This document shows positions 18,018 through 28,976 of a stretch of DNA of 64,000 nt, one piece after another; position 1 is the stretch's first letter; every line of letters begins with the position of its first letter. The stretch spans positions 62,001 to 126,000 of the forward strand of contig NZ_JANCPR020000015.1 in NCBI RefSeq assembly GCF_028657195.3. Direction: 5' to 3'. Source of the stretch: Streptomyces iconiensis (GTDB taxonomy: Bacteria > Actinomycetota > Actinomycetes > Streptomycetales > Streptomycetaceae). A program made the translations under genes and the position numbers. The notes under the pieces were generated by a model, which was given only the letters and a program-made list of their open reading frames with translations, did not search any database and had not been told where the DNA came from.

Positions 18018-18736
18018 TGCTGGCACTCAGCGGACTGACCGCCGGCTACCACGGGGGCACGGCCCTGCACGGCCTGGACCTCGACGTACCGGCGGGCACG
18101 GTCCACGCGGTCGTCGGTCACAACGGGGCGGGCAAGAGCACCCTCGTGCACGCCGTCGCCGGACTGGTGGTCCCCGCCTCGGGCACGGTGCGCGTGGCCG
18201 GTACGGATGTGACGGGGCGTGCGGCGCACCGCATCGCACGTGCGGGGGTCGGCCTCGTCCCGCAGGGCCGACGCGTGTTCGCGGGCCTCACCGTGGCCGA
18301 GCACCTGAAGGTCTCCCACCGCCCGCACCGCAGCCCAGGCGCCGGGTCCAGCGCCTGGACCCCCGACCGGGTGCTCGGCCTGCTGCCGGGGCTTGCCGCC
18401 CGTACGGCTCACCGGGGCGGCCAACTCTCCGGCGGGGAACAGCAGATGCTCGCCCTCGCCCGCGCGCTGCTGGGCAGCCCTCGCGTGCTGCTGCTCGACG
18501 AGCCGACCGAGGGCCTGGCACCGCTCGTCGTCCAGCAGATCCGCGAGCTGATCGCCACCCTCGCGGCGGAGGGCATCGCCGTACTCCTGGTCTCCCCCAG
18601 CCCGGCACTCGCAACGGACTGCGCCGACGCCGTCACCGTCCTCACCTCAGGCCGCGTCACCGCACACATGACCGGCAACACGGCCCGCGCACACCCGGAG
18701 AAGCTACGCGAGGCCCTGTCCCTGGCCACTCCCTGA
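18017..18736 (+). CDS. LivF-type ABC ATPase
   Basis: 239 residues, standard length for LivF. Walker A GHNGAGKSTL, signature LSGGEQQML and Walker B VLLLDEPTEGL are intact; the H-loop position reads LLVSPSP instead of the usual LLVEQN, a substitution of the switch His. Partner of the preceding ATPase and last gene of the operon. The 230 bp after it hold three imperfect copies of GGCCACTCCCTGAGTC-like sequence and no gene. Confidence 0.9.
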   Translation: MLALSGLTAGYHGGTALHGLDLDVPAGTVHAVVGHNGAGKSTLVHAVAGLVVPASGTVRVAGTDVTGRAAHRIARAGVGLVPQGRRVFAGLTVAEHLKVSHRPHRSPGAGSSAWTPDRVLGLLPGLAARTAHRGGQLSGGEQQMLALARALLGSPRVLLLDEPTEGLAPLVVQQIRELIATLAAEGIAVLLVSPSPALATDCADAVTVLTSGRVTAHMTGNTARAHPEKLREALSLATP

Positions 18737-18966
18737 AACCGAGGGGGAGCGGCCACTCCCTGAGTCGGGGGCGGCCGGCCACTCGCCGAGTCCGGGGCGA
18801 GCGGACTGCCGCAGGAGCGCAAGAGTGGGTCCGTTCCAAGTCGGCCTCAACGCACCGCTGACCGGATTCCGCACCCTGATCCATCCAGAACCAGAGCGCG
18901 GACATCACACGCGACTGGCGCCGCAGTGTGCTCCCCGCCCCGGTTGGGCACCCCTGCGGAACGCAC

Positions 18967-20304
18967 CTAACGGCTGACCGCGTGCCCTCCGAACCCACTG
19001 GTGCGGTCCGAGCCCCGGTGCTGTTCCTGCCACCATGCCTCCAGGTCGGCCTCCCGCATCGCCGACCAGTCCGGTGTCTCCTCCACCTGGGCCCTGCCCA
19101 GCCTGCGGCCGAGACCGACGAGCGTGGCGCCGACAGCGGTACGGTCCGCGTCGTAGGCGTCCAGCACCTCCCGCCAGTCACCGCCGGCCCGCCAGGCGGT
19201 CTCCAGCGACCACGCGTCCTGCAGCGCCTTGACGCTCCCGCCCCCGATGTGCGGCCTGGCGACGGTGGCCGCGTCCCCCGCCAACAGCAGCCTGCCGGCG
19301 GCGTAGTGGGGGACCTCCAGGTCGTAGATGGGCTGGATGAGGGTGCTCTCCACCGGGGTACGCAGCACGCACTCGGCCCAGTACGGCGGGAAGTTCCGTG
19401 CCACGAGGTCCCGCAGATAGCCCGTCAGCTCCGGCGCGAGCGCGCCCGGTGGCAGCGACACAGGCGTACGCAGATCCTGCTGGGGGCCCGGCAATTGCGG
19501 CGGCACCGTGTAAAGCACCCAGTTGAGCGGGTCGCCGTGCCCGGCACCGGGAATGCGGTACATCACGCAGTGGCCGCCGGGAAAGACCACGGTGCGGGCA
19601 TCCATGACGTCCACGGCGCCACCGGCAGCCGCCACGTCCGCCGCGCCCGCGACATCCATGGCATCCATGACATCCGTGACACCCGTGACCGACGCGCTCT
19701 CGGCCGCCGTACCGTCGCGCCCCGCGCCCCGTGGCCCCCGCCCCCAGGGCGCGGGAGAACTCCCGCGCCAGCCCAGATAGCCGGAGTACTCCGGCAGCAG
19801 GCCGGGGAACATCGTCTCCCGCACCACGGACCGGTAGCCGTCGGCGCCGACCACCGCGTCGAACCGTTCACGCTCACCGCCCGCCAGCTGAACGGTCACC
19901 CCGTCCGCGTCCGGCTCCAGGGCGCAGACCGCCGCATCCGGCCGGTACACCACGGACTCGGGCACCCGGCGGCGCAGTTCACGCCAGAGCGAGCCCCAGG
20001 CGTACGCGCGGAAAGGAAAGGGCTGGGCCGCGATCGCCCGCCCGAGCGGCGCTTCCCCGTCCCGTACGGTCCACACCCGACGCCTCAACTCGCCCCAGGG
20101 CATGGCCGCGTCCACATAACCGGCCGCTTCCAGCTCGCCGTACCGGCTGCTGTGAAGCGTCACACCCGTGCCCCGCTTCTGCAGCGCACCGGCAGCCCGC
20201 TCGAACACGGTGACCCGCTCGGCCCCGCCCCGCGCCACCGCCAGAGCCACCGCACACCCCGCGATACTCCCACCCACCACGGCGACACTGCCCCCACCCA
20301 CCAC
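18967..20304 (-). CDS. FAD-dependent monooxygenase (class A flavoprotein hydroxylase)
   Basis: 445 residues from GTG 20304, which has GGGGGAG a few bases upstream. The FAD Rossmann motif is VAVVGGSIAG near the N-terminus; the second FAD motif is LLLAGDAATVARPHIGGGSVKALQDAW. The middle FDAVVGADGYRS is the DG motif of the PHBH/salicylate hydroxylase family. A low-complexity insert (SVTGVTDVMDAMDVAGA, near residue 205-235) is not expected in the family and is encoded by repeated GACATCCATG-like units. Substrate unknown. Convergent with the ABC operon. Confidence 0.85.
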   Translation of the reverse strand: MVGGGSVAVVGGSIAGCAVALAVARGGAERVTVFERAAGALQKRGTGVTLHSSRYGELEAAGYVDAAMPWGELRRRVWTVRDGEAPLGRAIAAQPFPFRAYAWGSLWRELRRRVPESVVYRPDAAVCALEPDADGVTVQLAGGERERFDAVVGADGYRSVVRETMFPGLLPEYSGYLGWRGSSPAPWGRGPRGAGRDGTAAESASVTGVTDVMDAMDVAGAADVAAAGGAVDVMDARTVVFPGGHCVMYRIPGAGHGDPLNWVLYTVPPQLPGPQQDLRTPVSLPPGALAPELTGYLRDLVARNFPPYWAECVLRTPVESTLIQPIYDLEVPHYAAGRLLLAGDAATVARPHIGGGSVKALQDAWSLETAWRAGGDWREVLDAYDADRTAVGATLVGLGRRLGRAQVEETPDWSAMREADLEAWWQEQHRGSDRTSGFGGHAVSR

Positions 20305-20399
20305 GTAACTCCCCCTCAGTCCCCCGCGACTTGACCACTCCGAGAACTCACGGTTCCCCGCCGGGCCCCCGCAGTCAACCGGTTCCGGAAGACGCGTGA

Positions 20400-21023
20400 T
20401 CAGCCGGCGCCCGTGCGCGCTGCGATGCCGTGCTCGACGGTGTCGAACGCCTGGGCAAGGCGGCGGCGGTGCGTCGTGGCGATCTCGGCCAAGTCGCCTC
20501 CGGCGAGGCGGCGTTGGGCTGTGCCCACGGCCACCGTGCGGTATGCGGCGATGAGCAGCGCCGCGACCAGTGCGTGGTCGCCCGAGAAGCGCGCGTCGTT
20601 CTCCAGGTCCGTGGCCAGCGCCTGCTCGATCTCGTGCTCGAAGGCGCGGAGCCGGGCGATGAGCGCGGGGGACTCCGCGATGGTGCGGAGGAAAGGCTCG
20701 ACGCCCTCGCTCAGCCCGGACAGCGCGTGCCCCTGGTCCACGAGTGCGAGGGCGACCCGGCGGATCGCCTCGACGGGGCCGACACCCTCCTCGCGCTCGC
20801 GGATCGCGGTCCGCACGGTCTCGACGGCGCCGGGAAGGCGGTCGAGCAGGAGGTCTTCCTTCCGCTCGAAGTGCGAGAACACCGTCACCTTCGAGACACC
20901 CGCGGCAGCGGCGACCTCCGCGATCGTGACGTTCTCGAAGCCGCGCTCAAGGAACAGCTCGGTCGCGGTCGCGGCGATGTGCGCCCGCGTCTTCGAGCCA
21001 CCGCGGTCTCCCCGTTTCGGCAT
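20400..21023 (-). CDS. TetR family transcriptional regulator
   Basis: 207 residues. The N-terminal HTH reads TIAEVAAAAGVSKVTVFSHFERKEDLL; the rest is a helical ligand-binding domain without recognised signature. It is divergent from a flavin hydroxylase, and the 94-bp gap holds three abutting 13-bp half-sites. The usual logic is repression of both genes until an aromatic substrate or product of the hydroxylase binds. Confidence 0.92.
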   Translation of the reverse strand: MPKRGDRGGSKTRAHIAATATELFLERGFENVTIAEVAAAAGVSKVTVFSHFERKEDLLLDRLPGAVETVRTAIREREEGVGPVEAIRRVALALVDQGHALSGLSEGVEPFLRTIAESPALIARLRAFEHEIEQALATDLENDARFSGDHALVAALLIAAYRTVAVGTAQRRLAGGDLAEIATTHRRRLAQAFDTVEHGIAARTGAG

Positions 21024-21050
21024 GTGACAACGTTCCCTTCCCGCGTTACA

Positions 21051-21089
21051 TTTACTAGGTAAGCTTACTCAGTAAACCTACCGAGTAAA
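21051..21089. promoter_or_regulatory. Three abutting 13-bp half-sites, probable TetR operator
   Basis: TTTACTAGGTAAG (21051-21063) is followed directly by its near inverse CTTACTCAGTAAA (21064-21076), giving a 26-bp dyad with two mismatched positions per arm. A third half-site CCTACCGAGTAAA (21077-21089) continues in phase. All three share TTTACT..GTA when read outward. Location in the regulator/hydroxylase gap fits dual repression. Confidence 0.8.
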
Positions 21090-21117
21090 CCCTTGAACGA
21101 AGTGTAAGGGGCACGCC

Positions 21118-22776
21118 ATGCAGCGGACTGATGTGATCGTTGTCGGAGCCGGACCCACCGGCCTGTTGCTCGCCGGTGAGCTGGCGCTCCAGGGGGTGCG
21201 GGTGACCGTTCTGGAGCGACTGCGGGAGCCGGACCCGACCATCAAGTCCGGCTCGGTCAACGTCGCCAGCGCCGAGATCCTCGACCGTCGCGGCCTGCTG
21301 CCCGCCGCCGAGGAGGTGCACAGGCGTCGGGTCGCGGCGGCCGGCGCGCTCGCGACCGGCCGCGCGAACGCCACCGCGACCGGGCTGCTGAAGGGGATCA
21401 AGCAGACCTCCCGCCGCTTCCCCGTCATGGGCCACTTCGCCGGAATCATGTTCCGGAACGATCTGGTCGACCAGGAGGACCCCGCCCTGGCCGCGCACAC
21501 GGCCGTGGCGAACGGTGTCGCCGTACCGCAGTACGAGCTGGAACTGCTGCTCGCCGAGCACTGCACCCGGCTCGGCGCGGAGATCCGCCGCGGCGTCGCC
21601 GTACACGGAATACGCGAAACGGGCGCAGACCTCACCGACGGTGCGGGCGTCACCGTCGAGACCGGAGCGGGCGCGTTCACGGCCGGCTGGGTCGTCGCGG
21701 CCGACGGCGGACGGAGCGTGATCCGTAAACAGCTCGGCATCGACTTCCCCGGTACCGACCCCGCGATGGTCGGGTATCAGGCGATCGCCGACTTCGACGA
21801 CCCGAGCGGACTCCACCGCGGCTGGACGTGGACACCGCGCGGCGTCTACGCGTACGGACCGGTCCCGGGACGCATCCTCGTCGCCAGGTTCGGCCGGCAA
21901 CCGGAGAACCCGGAGAACAGGGACGCTCCCGTCACCCGCGAAGAGCTGCAGGAGATGGTGCGCGACGTCACCGGCGTCCACGTGACCATCGAGGGTGTCC
22001 AGGGCCGCGTGACCCGGTGGTCGGACAACGCGCGTCAGGCGGCGGCGTACCGCGCAGGCCGCGTGCTCCTCGCGGGCGACGCCGCGCACGTGCACTCGCC
22101 GTTCAGCGCCCAGGGCCTGAACCTCGGCCTCGGTGACGCGGTGAACCTCGGCTGGAAGCTCGCCGCGACCGTCCAGGGCTGGGCACCGGAAGGTCTGCTG
22201 GACACCTACGAGAGCGAACGTCACCCGATAGCGGCCTGGGTGCTGGACTGGACGCGGGCACAGGTCGCCCTGCTGCGCGGCGACGAGCGCACCGCGCGGC
22301 TGCGGAAGGTCGTCGGCGACGAACTGTTCACCGTGCCGGGCGCGATGAACCGGATGGTCGCGCTGTCCTCGGGCATCCAGCAGCACTACGCCGTCGCTGA
22401 CGGAGCCGACGATGCCGAAGGGCCGGTGGGCTCGCTCGTCGGGGACGCCTGGCTGACCTCCGGAGGCCGGCTCGCCGACCACGCGCACGACGGCCGTTTC
22501 CTCCTCCTCGACCGCTCGCACGACGGCCGTTTCGCCGAAGCGGTACGGCAACTGGGCCACCGGATCGCCTACCTCACCGACCCGGACGGCGACCCGGACG
22601 CCGACGCCGGCCGCGCCCCCGCCCCCGGCCCCACCTCCGACACCTCACCGCCGAGCCTGCTCGTACGCCCGGACGGCGTCGTCATCTGGTCCACGGCGCA
22701 CGGCGAAGAACCGGCCGACGACACCGCCCGTAAGCGGCTGGACAGCGCCATCTCCCGCTGGGCAGGCGCACGTTGA
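21118..22776 (+). CDS. FAD-dependent aromatic monooxygenase (MhpA/PgaE-like)
   Basis: 552 residues from ATG 21118. FAD motif VIVVGAGPTGLLLAGELALQG, DG motif WVVAADGGRSVIRKQLGIDF and second FAD motif VLLAGDAAHVHSPFSAQGLNLGLGDAVNLGWKL are all intact. The C-terminal thioredoxin-like extension (about 420-552) is typical of polyketide and phenol hydroxylases and of rifampicin monooxygenase-like enzymes. Substrate unknown; controlled by the divergent TetR gene. Not close enough to the PKS genes to assign to them. Confidence 0.9.
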   Translation: MQRTDVIVVGAGPTGLLLAGELALQGVRVTVLERLREPDPTIKSGSVNVASAEILDRRGLLPAAEEVHRRRVAAAGALATGRANATATGLLKGIKQTSRRFPVMGHFAGIMFRNDLVDQEDPALAAHTAVANGVAVPQYELELLLAEHCTRLGAEIRRGVAVHGIRETGADLTDGAGVTVETGAGAFTAGWVVAADGGRSVIRKQLGIDFPGTDPAMVGYQAIADFDDPSGLHRGWTWTPRGVYAYGPVPGRILVARFGRQPENPENRDAPVTREELQEMVRDVTGVHVTIEGVQGRVTRWSDNARQAAAYRAGRVLLAGDAAHVHSPFSAQGLNLGLGDAVNLGWKLAATVQGWAPEGLLDTYESERHPIAAWVLDWTRAQVALLRGDERTARLRKVVGDELFTVPGAMNRMVALSSGIQQHYAVADGADDAEGPVGSLVGDAWLTSGGRLADHAHDGRFLLLDRSHDGRFAEAVRQLGHRIAYLTDPDGDPDADAGRAPAPGPTSDTSPPSLLVRPDGVVIWSTAHGEEPADDTARKRLDSAISRWAGAR

Positions 22777-22844
22777 GCACGCTCTGAGGCCGCAGGTCAC
22801 CGCCCGGGGACACAGGTCATCGCCCCGGGGCGGCAGCGGACAGG

Positions 22845-22888
22845 CCGATGGGGCCGTATCCCGCGTGTGCGGGATACGGCCCCATCGG
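22845..22888. terminator. Bidirectional hairpin between hydroxylase and acnA
   Basis: A perfect 20-bp inverted repeat (22845-22864 with 22869-22888) has a GTGT loop. It lies between two convergent genes (stops at 22776 and 22977) and can terminate both. Confidence 0.9.
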
Positions 22889-22976
22889 GGTGTGCCGGGT
22901 GTGCCTGGTGCACGGGGTGGGCGGATGCCCGGACCGGTCGGTGACCAGGGATCAGCCGGTGATCAGGGACCAGGGA

Positions 22977-25697
<2,721 letters not shown>

Positions 25698-25762
25698 GAC
25701 AGTCTCCTTCAGTGCCTTGAGTGCATCGGCCGCCGGTGCGCTATGGTGAGCAAGACATGAAG

Positions 25763-25783
25763 TTAGGTAACCCTTACTTACCT
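25763..25783. promoter_or_regulatory. AGGTAA-N7-TTACCT dyad upstream of acnA
   Basis: AGGTAA (25765-25770) and TTACCT (25778-25783) are exact inverses 7 bp apart, about 70 bp upstream of the acnA start. The sequence agrees with an iron-box consensus of the IdeR/DmdR type at about 13 of 19 positions by eye. Iron control of an Fe-S enzyme would make sense, but the match is imperfect. Confidence 0.35.
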
Positions 25784-25834
25784 CTTCCTGCCCTTACTTG
25801 CCCTGCGACAGCGACCGCGACGTATGCCGTCGCC

Positions 25835-25858
25835 AGTTATCTCGATGTCGAGATAACT
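25835..25858. promoter_or_regulatory. Perfect 11+11 bp dyad upstream of acnA, MarR/TetR-type operator candidate
   Basis: AGTTATCTCGA (25835-25845) is followed after a 2-nt TG spacer by its exact inverse (25848-25858). The ATCTCGA/TCGAGAT core resembles MarR-family operators. It lies about 140 bp upstream of acnA. No MarR gene is in the window. Confidence 0.7.
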
Positions 25859-26067
25859 CTAGTACACGTCCGCCGGACGGTCATGCGCTGCCCCCTCCTG
25901 TCCCGCCCCCGTCTCGTCTCCTGTCCCGTCTCCCGTCCTGTTTCGCTGAAGGTCGGCCGGTCTCACCGAACCGTGGACTGGGCTGGGCTGGGCTGCGCTG
26001 GGCGTGCCGCGTTCGTCAGGGCCGTGCGGTGGGGCGCTGGGTCAGCTGGGGCGCTGGGTCAGCCGGG

Positions 26068-26748
26068 TCATCGCAGCCGGCGCGCGCGCAGCACCACGTC
26101 GTTGGCGTGGTGTGCGCCGGCACCGCCTTCGGGTGCCACGCGTGGCCGCTCCTCGTCCACCTCCACCTCCCAGTCGTCGTCGAGCAACTCGGCGACCATC
26201 GAGGGCCAGACGTAGTCGGCGGGGTCGAAGTCGCCCTCCTGCGCCTGCTGGGTGTCCATCCCCGCGTGGTGCACGAGCAGCAGCACACCGCCGGGCGCGA
26301 CGGCCGCGAGCAGCGCCCGCTCGGCCGCGGCGTCGGGGGTGCGCAGCAGCGCCGGGTACTGCGCGGAGACCAGGTCGAAGGAGGCCGGCGGGAGCGCCGC
26401 CTCGGTGAGCGCGGCGTGCACCCAGTGAACGGTGAGGCCGGCGTCCCGCGCGTGCCCGGCAGCGCGCTCCAGCGCCACTCCCGAGACCTCAAGCGCGGTC
26501 ACGTCCCAGCCGCCGCGCGCGAGCCAGACGGCGTCAGCGCCCTCGCCGCAGCCGACGTCGAGCACCCGCCCGGGTGCGAGCCCGGCGACCTCGGCCACGA
26601 GCGCGCCGTTGGGCAGGCCGCTCCACAACTGTTGTCTGTCGGCGTAACGGTTGTCCCACTCGGCCCGCACCGCGGGGTCTCCGACGTATCCGTCGGCGGG
26701 TGAGGAGGTGTCGGAAGCGGGCGATCCTGCTGTCATGTCGTTGGTCAC
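26068..26748 (-). CDS. Class I SAM-dependent methyltransferase
   Basis: About 226 residues from GTG 26748; GTG 26817 and ATG 26736 are alternatives, and family similarity begins only at WDNRYADRQQLWSG. SAM-binding motif I is VLDVGCGEGADAVWLA and motif II VTALEVS, followed by FDLVSAQYPAL. The Trp-rich start resembles small-molecule methyltransferases of the thiopurine/tellurite-resistance type. Substrate unknown. It stands alone; the 229 bp between it and the next gene contain no recognisable element. Confidence 0.8.
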   Translation of the reverse strand: MTNDMTAGSPASDTSSPADGYVGDPAVRAEWDNRYADRQQLWSGLPNGALVAEVAGLAPGRVLDVGCGEGADAVWLARGGWDVTALEVSGVALERAAGHARDAGLTVHWVHAALTEAALPPASFDLVSAQYPALLRTPDAAAERALLAAVAPGGVLLLVHHAGMDTQQAQEGDFDPADYVWPSMVAELLDDDWEVEVDEERPRVAPEGGAGAHHANDVVLRARRLR

Positions 26749-27046
26749 GGGCCCACCGTCACTCCCCGCGCCTTGGTCACGCCACTCCTGTTGCCGCTCC
26801 GGCAAAACGGCGTTCACAGGGGCCCAAGCTGGTCCGGGTCAGAGAACCGATCCCCCAGCCTCAGCCGACCCGGACGCCGGCCTCGGCCCCGGCCCGTCGC
26901 AGCAGGGCCAGGACCGAGAACACGTACGTCCTCGGCTGTCGTCACGCTCCTCACGCGACGCAGGCCAGAGGTGATCTCCGTGGACGGCGAGCGCATCCCT
27001 CACGGATGGGCGGCGGGCCCGGGGGGCGCGTACGACGCCGGCCGGC

Positions 27047-27502
27047 TCACCAGGTCTTGCCGGCCTGTTCGCGGTTGGTGCGGTTGATCCGGTTGAAGAA
27101 GTTGGTCATCGCGATCTCCAAGGTGATCGCGGACAACTGCTCCTCGCTGAAGTGGCCTGCGGCGGCGTCCCAGATCTCGTCCGTGACACCCGCCGCGCCG
27201 TCCTGGAGCCGGGTGGCGGCCTCGGTCAGCGCGAGCGCCGAGCGCTCCTCGTCAGTGAAGAACGGCGTATCGCGCCACGTGCCCACGCTGTGCAGCCGCT
27301 CGTCGGTCTCTCCGTGCTTCTTCGCCGCCGCGACACTGCTGAAGACGCAGGGGCTGCAGCCGTTGATCTGGCTGGCGCGCAGGTGGACCAGGGCCAGCAG
27401 GCGCGGGTCGACGCCCCCGGCCCCGACCGCCTTCAACAGGTGCTGGATCCCGGTGCTCACACCGGGGTTCGCCGGGCTCTGGCTCTTCATACGTGCTTCC
27501 AT
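27047..27502 (-). CDS. Carboxymuconolactone decarboxylase/AhpD-family protein
   Basis: 151 residues from ATG 27502 (AAGGAG 8 nt upstream). The redox motif CSPCV sits in ASQINGCSPCVFSSVAAAKKHGE, as in alkylhydroperoxidase D-like proteins. It is divergent from an ECF41-type sigma factor, the classic arrangement in which the sigma drives just this neighbouring redox gene. A matching promoter is present upstream. Confidence 0.9.
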   Translation of the reverse strand: MEARMKSQSPANPGVSTGIQHLLKAVGAGGVDPRLLALVHLRASQINGCSPCVFSSVAAAKKHGETDERLHSVGTWRDTPFFTDEERSALALTEAATRLQDGAAGVTDEIWDAAAGHFSEEQLSAITLEIAMTNFFNRINRTNREQAGKTW

Positions 27503-27555
27503 CGGTACTGCTCCTTCATCGGTTACCTGTGCCCTTCCGGGCCCGTCATCCCCAC

Positions 27556-27582
27556 GACGGAGCGGAGCCGAGGAAGGTAACA
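27556..27582 (-). promoter_or_regulatory. ECF41-type promoter for the carboxymuconolactone decarboxylase gene
   Basis: Read on the minus strand, TGTTACC (27576-27582) and CGTC (27556-27559) are separated by exactly 16 nt. The published ECF41 consensus, as I recall it, is TGTCACA-N16-CGTC, so the match is 5/7 plus 4/4 with the right spacing. The -10 lies about 54 bp upstream of the start at 27502. Confidence 0.65.
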
Positions 27583-27584
27583 AC

Positions 27585-28477
27585 ATGTCCGACACCAGCC
27601 AGAAGGACCCGGCGGCCGAGGCGTTCGAGGCGCAGCGCGACCGGCTGCGCGCGGTCGCCCACCGCATGCTCGGCTCGTACGCCGACGCCGAGGACGTGGT
27701 CCAGGAAGCCTGGCTGCGGCTCTCCCGCCAGGACACGGCGACCATCCACAACCTCGCGGGCTGGCTGACCACGGTGGTCGGCCGGCTCAGCCTCGATGTC
27801 CTGCGCTCGCGCAGGACACGCGCCGAGGCGTCCTACGAGGACGGGCTGCCCGAGCTGCTGGTGACGGCCGACGACGGGCCCGCGCCCGAGGACGATGCGG
27901 CGCTCGCCGACTCGGTCGGGGTCGCGCTCCTCGTCGTCCTCGAAGCGCTCGGCCCGAGCGAGCGGCTGGCGTTCGTGCTGCACGACCTGTTCGGGGTGCC
28001 GTTCGACGAGATCGGCCACATCCTCGGCAAGTCGACGGGCGCCGCCAAGATGCTCGCCAGCCGCGCCCGCGGAAAGGTGCGCGCGACCGAGCGCCCGGCG
28101 GTCGCCGGACAGGAGCAGCGCGAGGTGGTCCGTGCCTTTCTGGACGCGGCCCGCCTCGGCGACTTCGAGGGGCTGCTACGCGTGCTCGACCCCGGGGTGC
28201 GGCTGACCGTCGACACCCCCGGCGGCGTGGTCGTCACCCTGGGCGCCACCGAAGTGGCCGCCGGCGCGCGGCTGTCCGCCGGTGCGGCGGCGCGGGGGCG
28301 CGGGGGCGGGCCGTACTCGTCAACGGCCTGCCAGGGGTGGTGTCCTGGAACGAGGACGGCACGCCGGTCTCCGTCATCGCGTTCACCGTCGTCGACGGCC
28401 GGATCACCGCCATCGCCGCCGTCGCCGACCCGGCCAGGCTCGCGTCCGTGGACCTGCCCCTGCCGCATCCGGAGTGA
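27585..28477 (+). pseudogene. ECF41-type sigma factor with frameshifted SnoaL-like domain
   Basis: ATG 27585 opens a sigma-70 ECF protein: region 2 is AHRMLGSYADAEDVVQEAWLRL and region 4 PSERLAFVLHDLFGVPFDEIGHILGKSTGAAKMLASRAR. The C-terminal SnoaL-like control domain follows (VVRAFLDAARLGDFEGLLRVLDPGVRL). In a G-rich stretch at 28291-28310 the frame is lost. Adding one base there would restore AVLVNGLPGVVSWNEDG and the conserved end ADPARLASVDLPLPHPE, stopping at 28477. So one base is missing, by mutation or sequencing error. As written, the sigma core is intact but the regulatory domain is replaced by junk. Confidence 0.8.
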
Positions 28478-28508
28478 ATCCGCCGCGACGGGCCCGGTAC
28501 GCGCGTGG

Positions 28509-28976
28509 TCACAGCAGGTCCCGCAGGCGGTGCAGGCTGCGTTCTCCCTCGCGGCGTACGCCCAGCGGGACCAGCGCGGCGTGCCCCGGCACGCGTACAC
28601 CGCCGGTGAAGGCCACCCGGGTGCCGTCACCTTCCGGCGCCGCGGCGAAGCCGAGCAGCAGGAACCGGCTCTGCAGCCAGCACCAGCCGGGCCGCTGCTC
28701 CCCGCGCAACCGGGCGCGCATCCCGTACTTGCTGCGGGCCAGCGCCTCGACGCGCACACCGTCGCGCCGTACGACCCGCAGGCCCCGCATGTCGGGTGCG
28801 ACGCGGCCGAAGTCGCCCTCCAGGTCGCCCAGTAGAGGCCCTACCCGGTCGTACGGCGCCGCCACGAAGCCCTCGGTGACCCACGCGCCCCGGATACCGG
28901 CCGTCAGCGCGCGCAGCCGCCGCACCGGGTCCAGCTCGGCGGTGGGCCACCCGCCTGCCGTCTCTCGTCCGCTCAT
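28509..28976 (-). CDS. SRPBCC-like (START fold) protein
   Basis: 155 residues from ATG 28976, overlapping the sigma-factor stop (ATGA). The pattern WVTEGFVAAPYDRVGPLLGDLEGDF, then RWARSKYGMR-like basic middle and GDGTRVAFTGGV strand fits the polyketide cyclase/SRPBCC hydrophobic-pocket fold, but similarity is weak. Translationally coupled to an ECF sigma gene, so it could be a co-regulator or stress-response effector. It is not a recognisable anti-sigma factor: no membrane segment and no ZAS motif. Confidence 0.6.
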   Translation of the reverse strand: MSGRETAGGWPTAELDPVRRLRALTAGIRGAWVTEGFVAAPYDRVGPLLGDLEGDFGRVAPDMRGLRVVRRDGVRVEALARSKYGMRARLRGEQRPGWCWLQSRFLLLGFAAAPEGDGTRVAFTGGVRVPGHAALVPLGVRREGERSLHRLRDLL

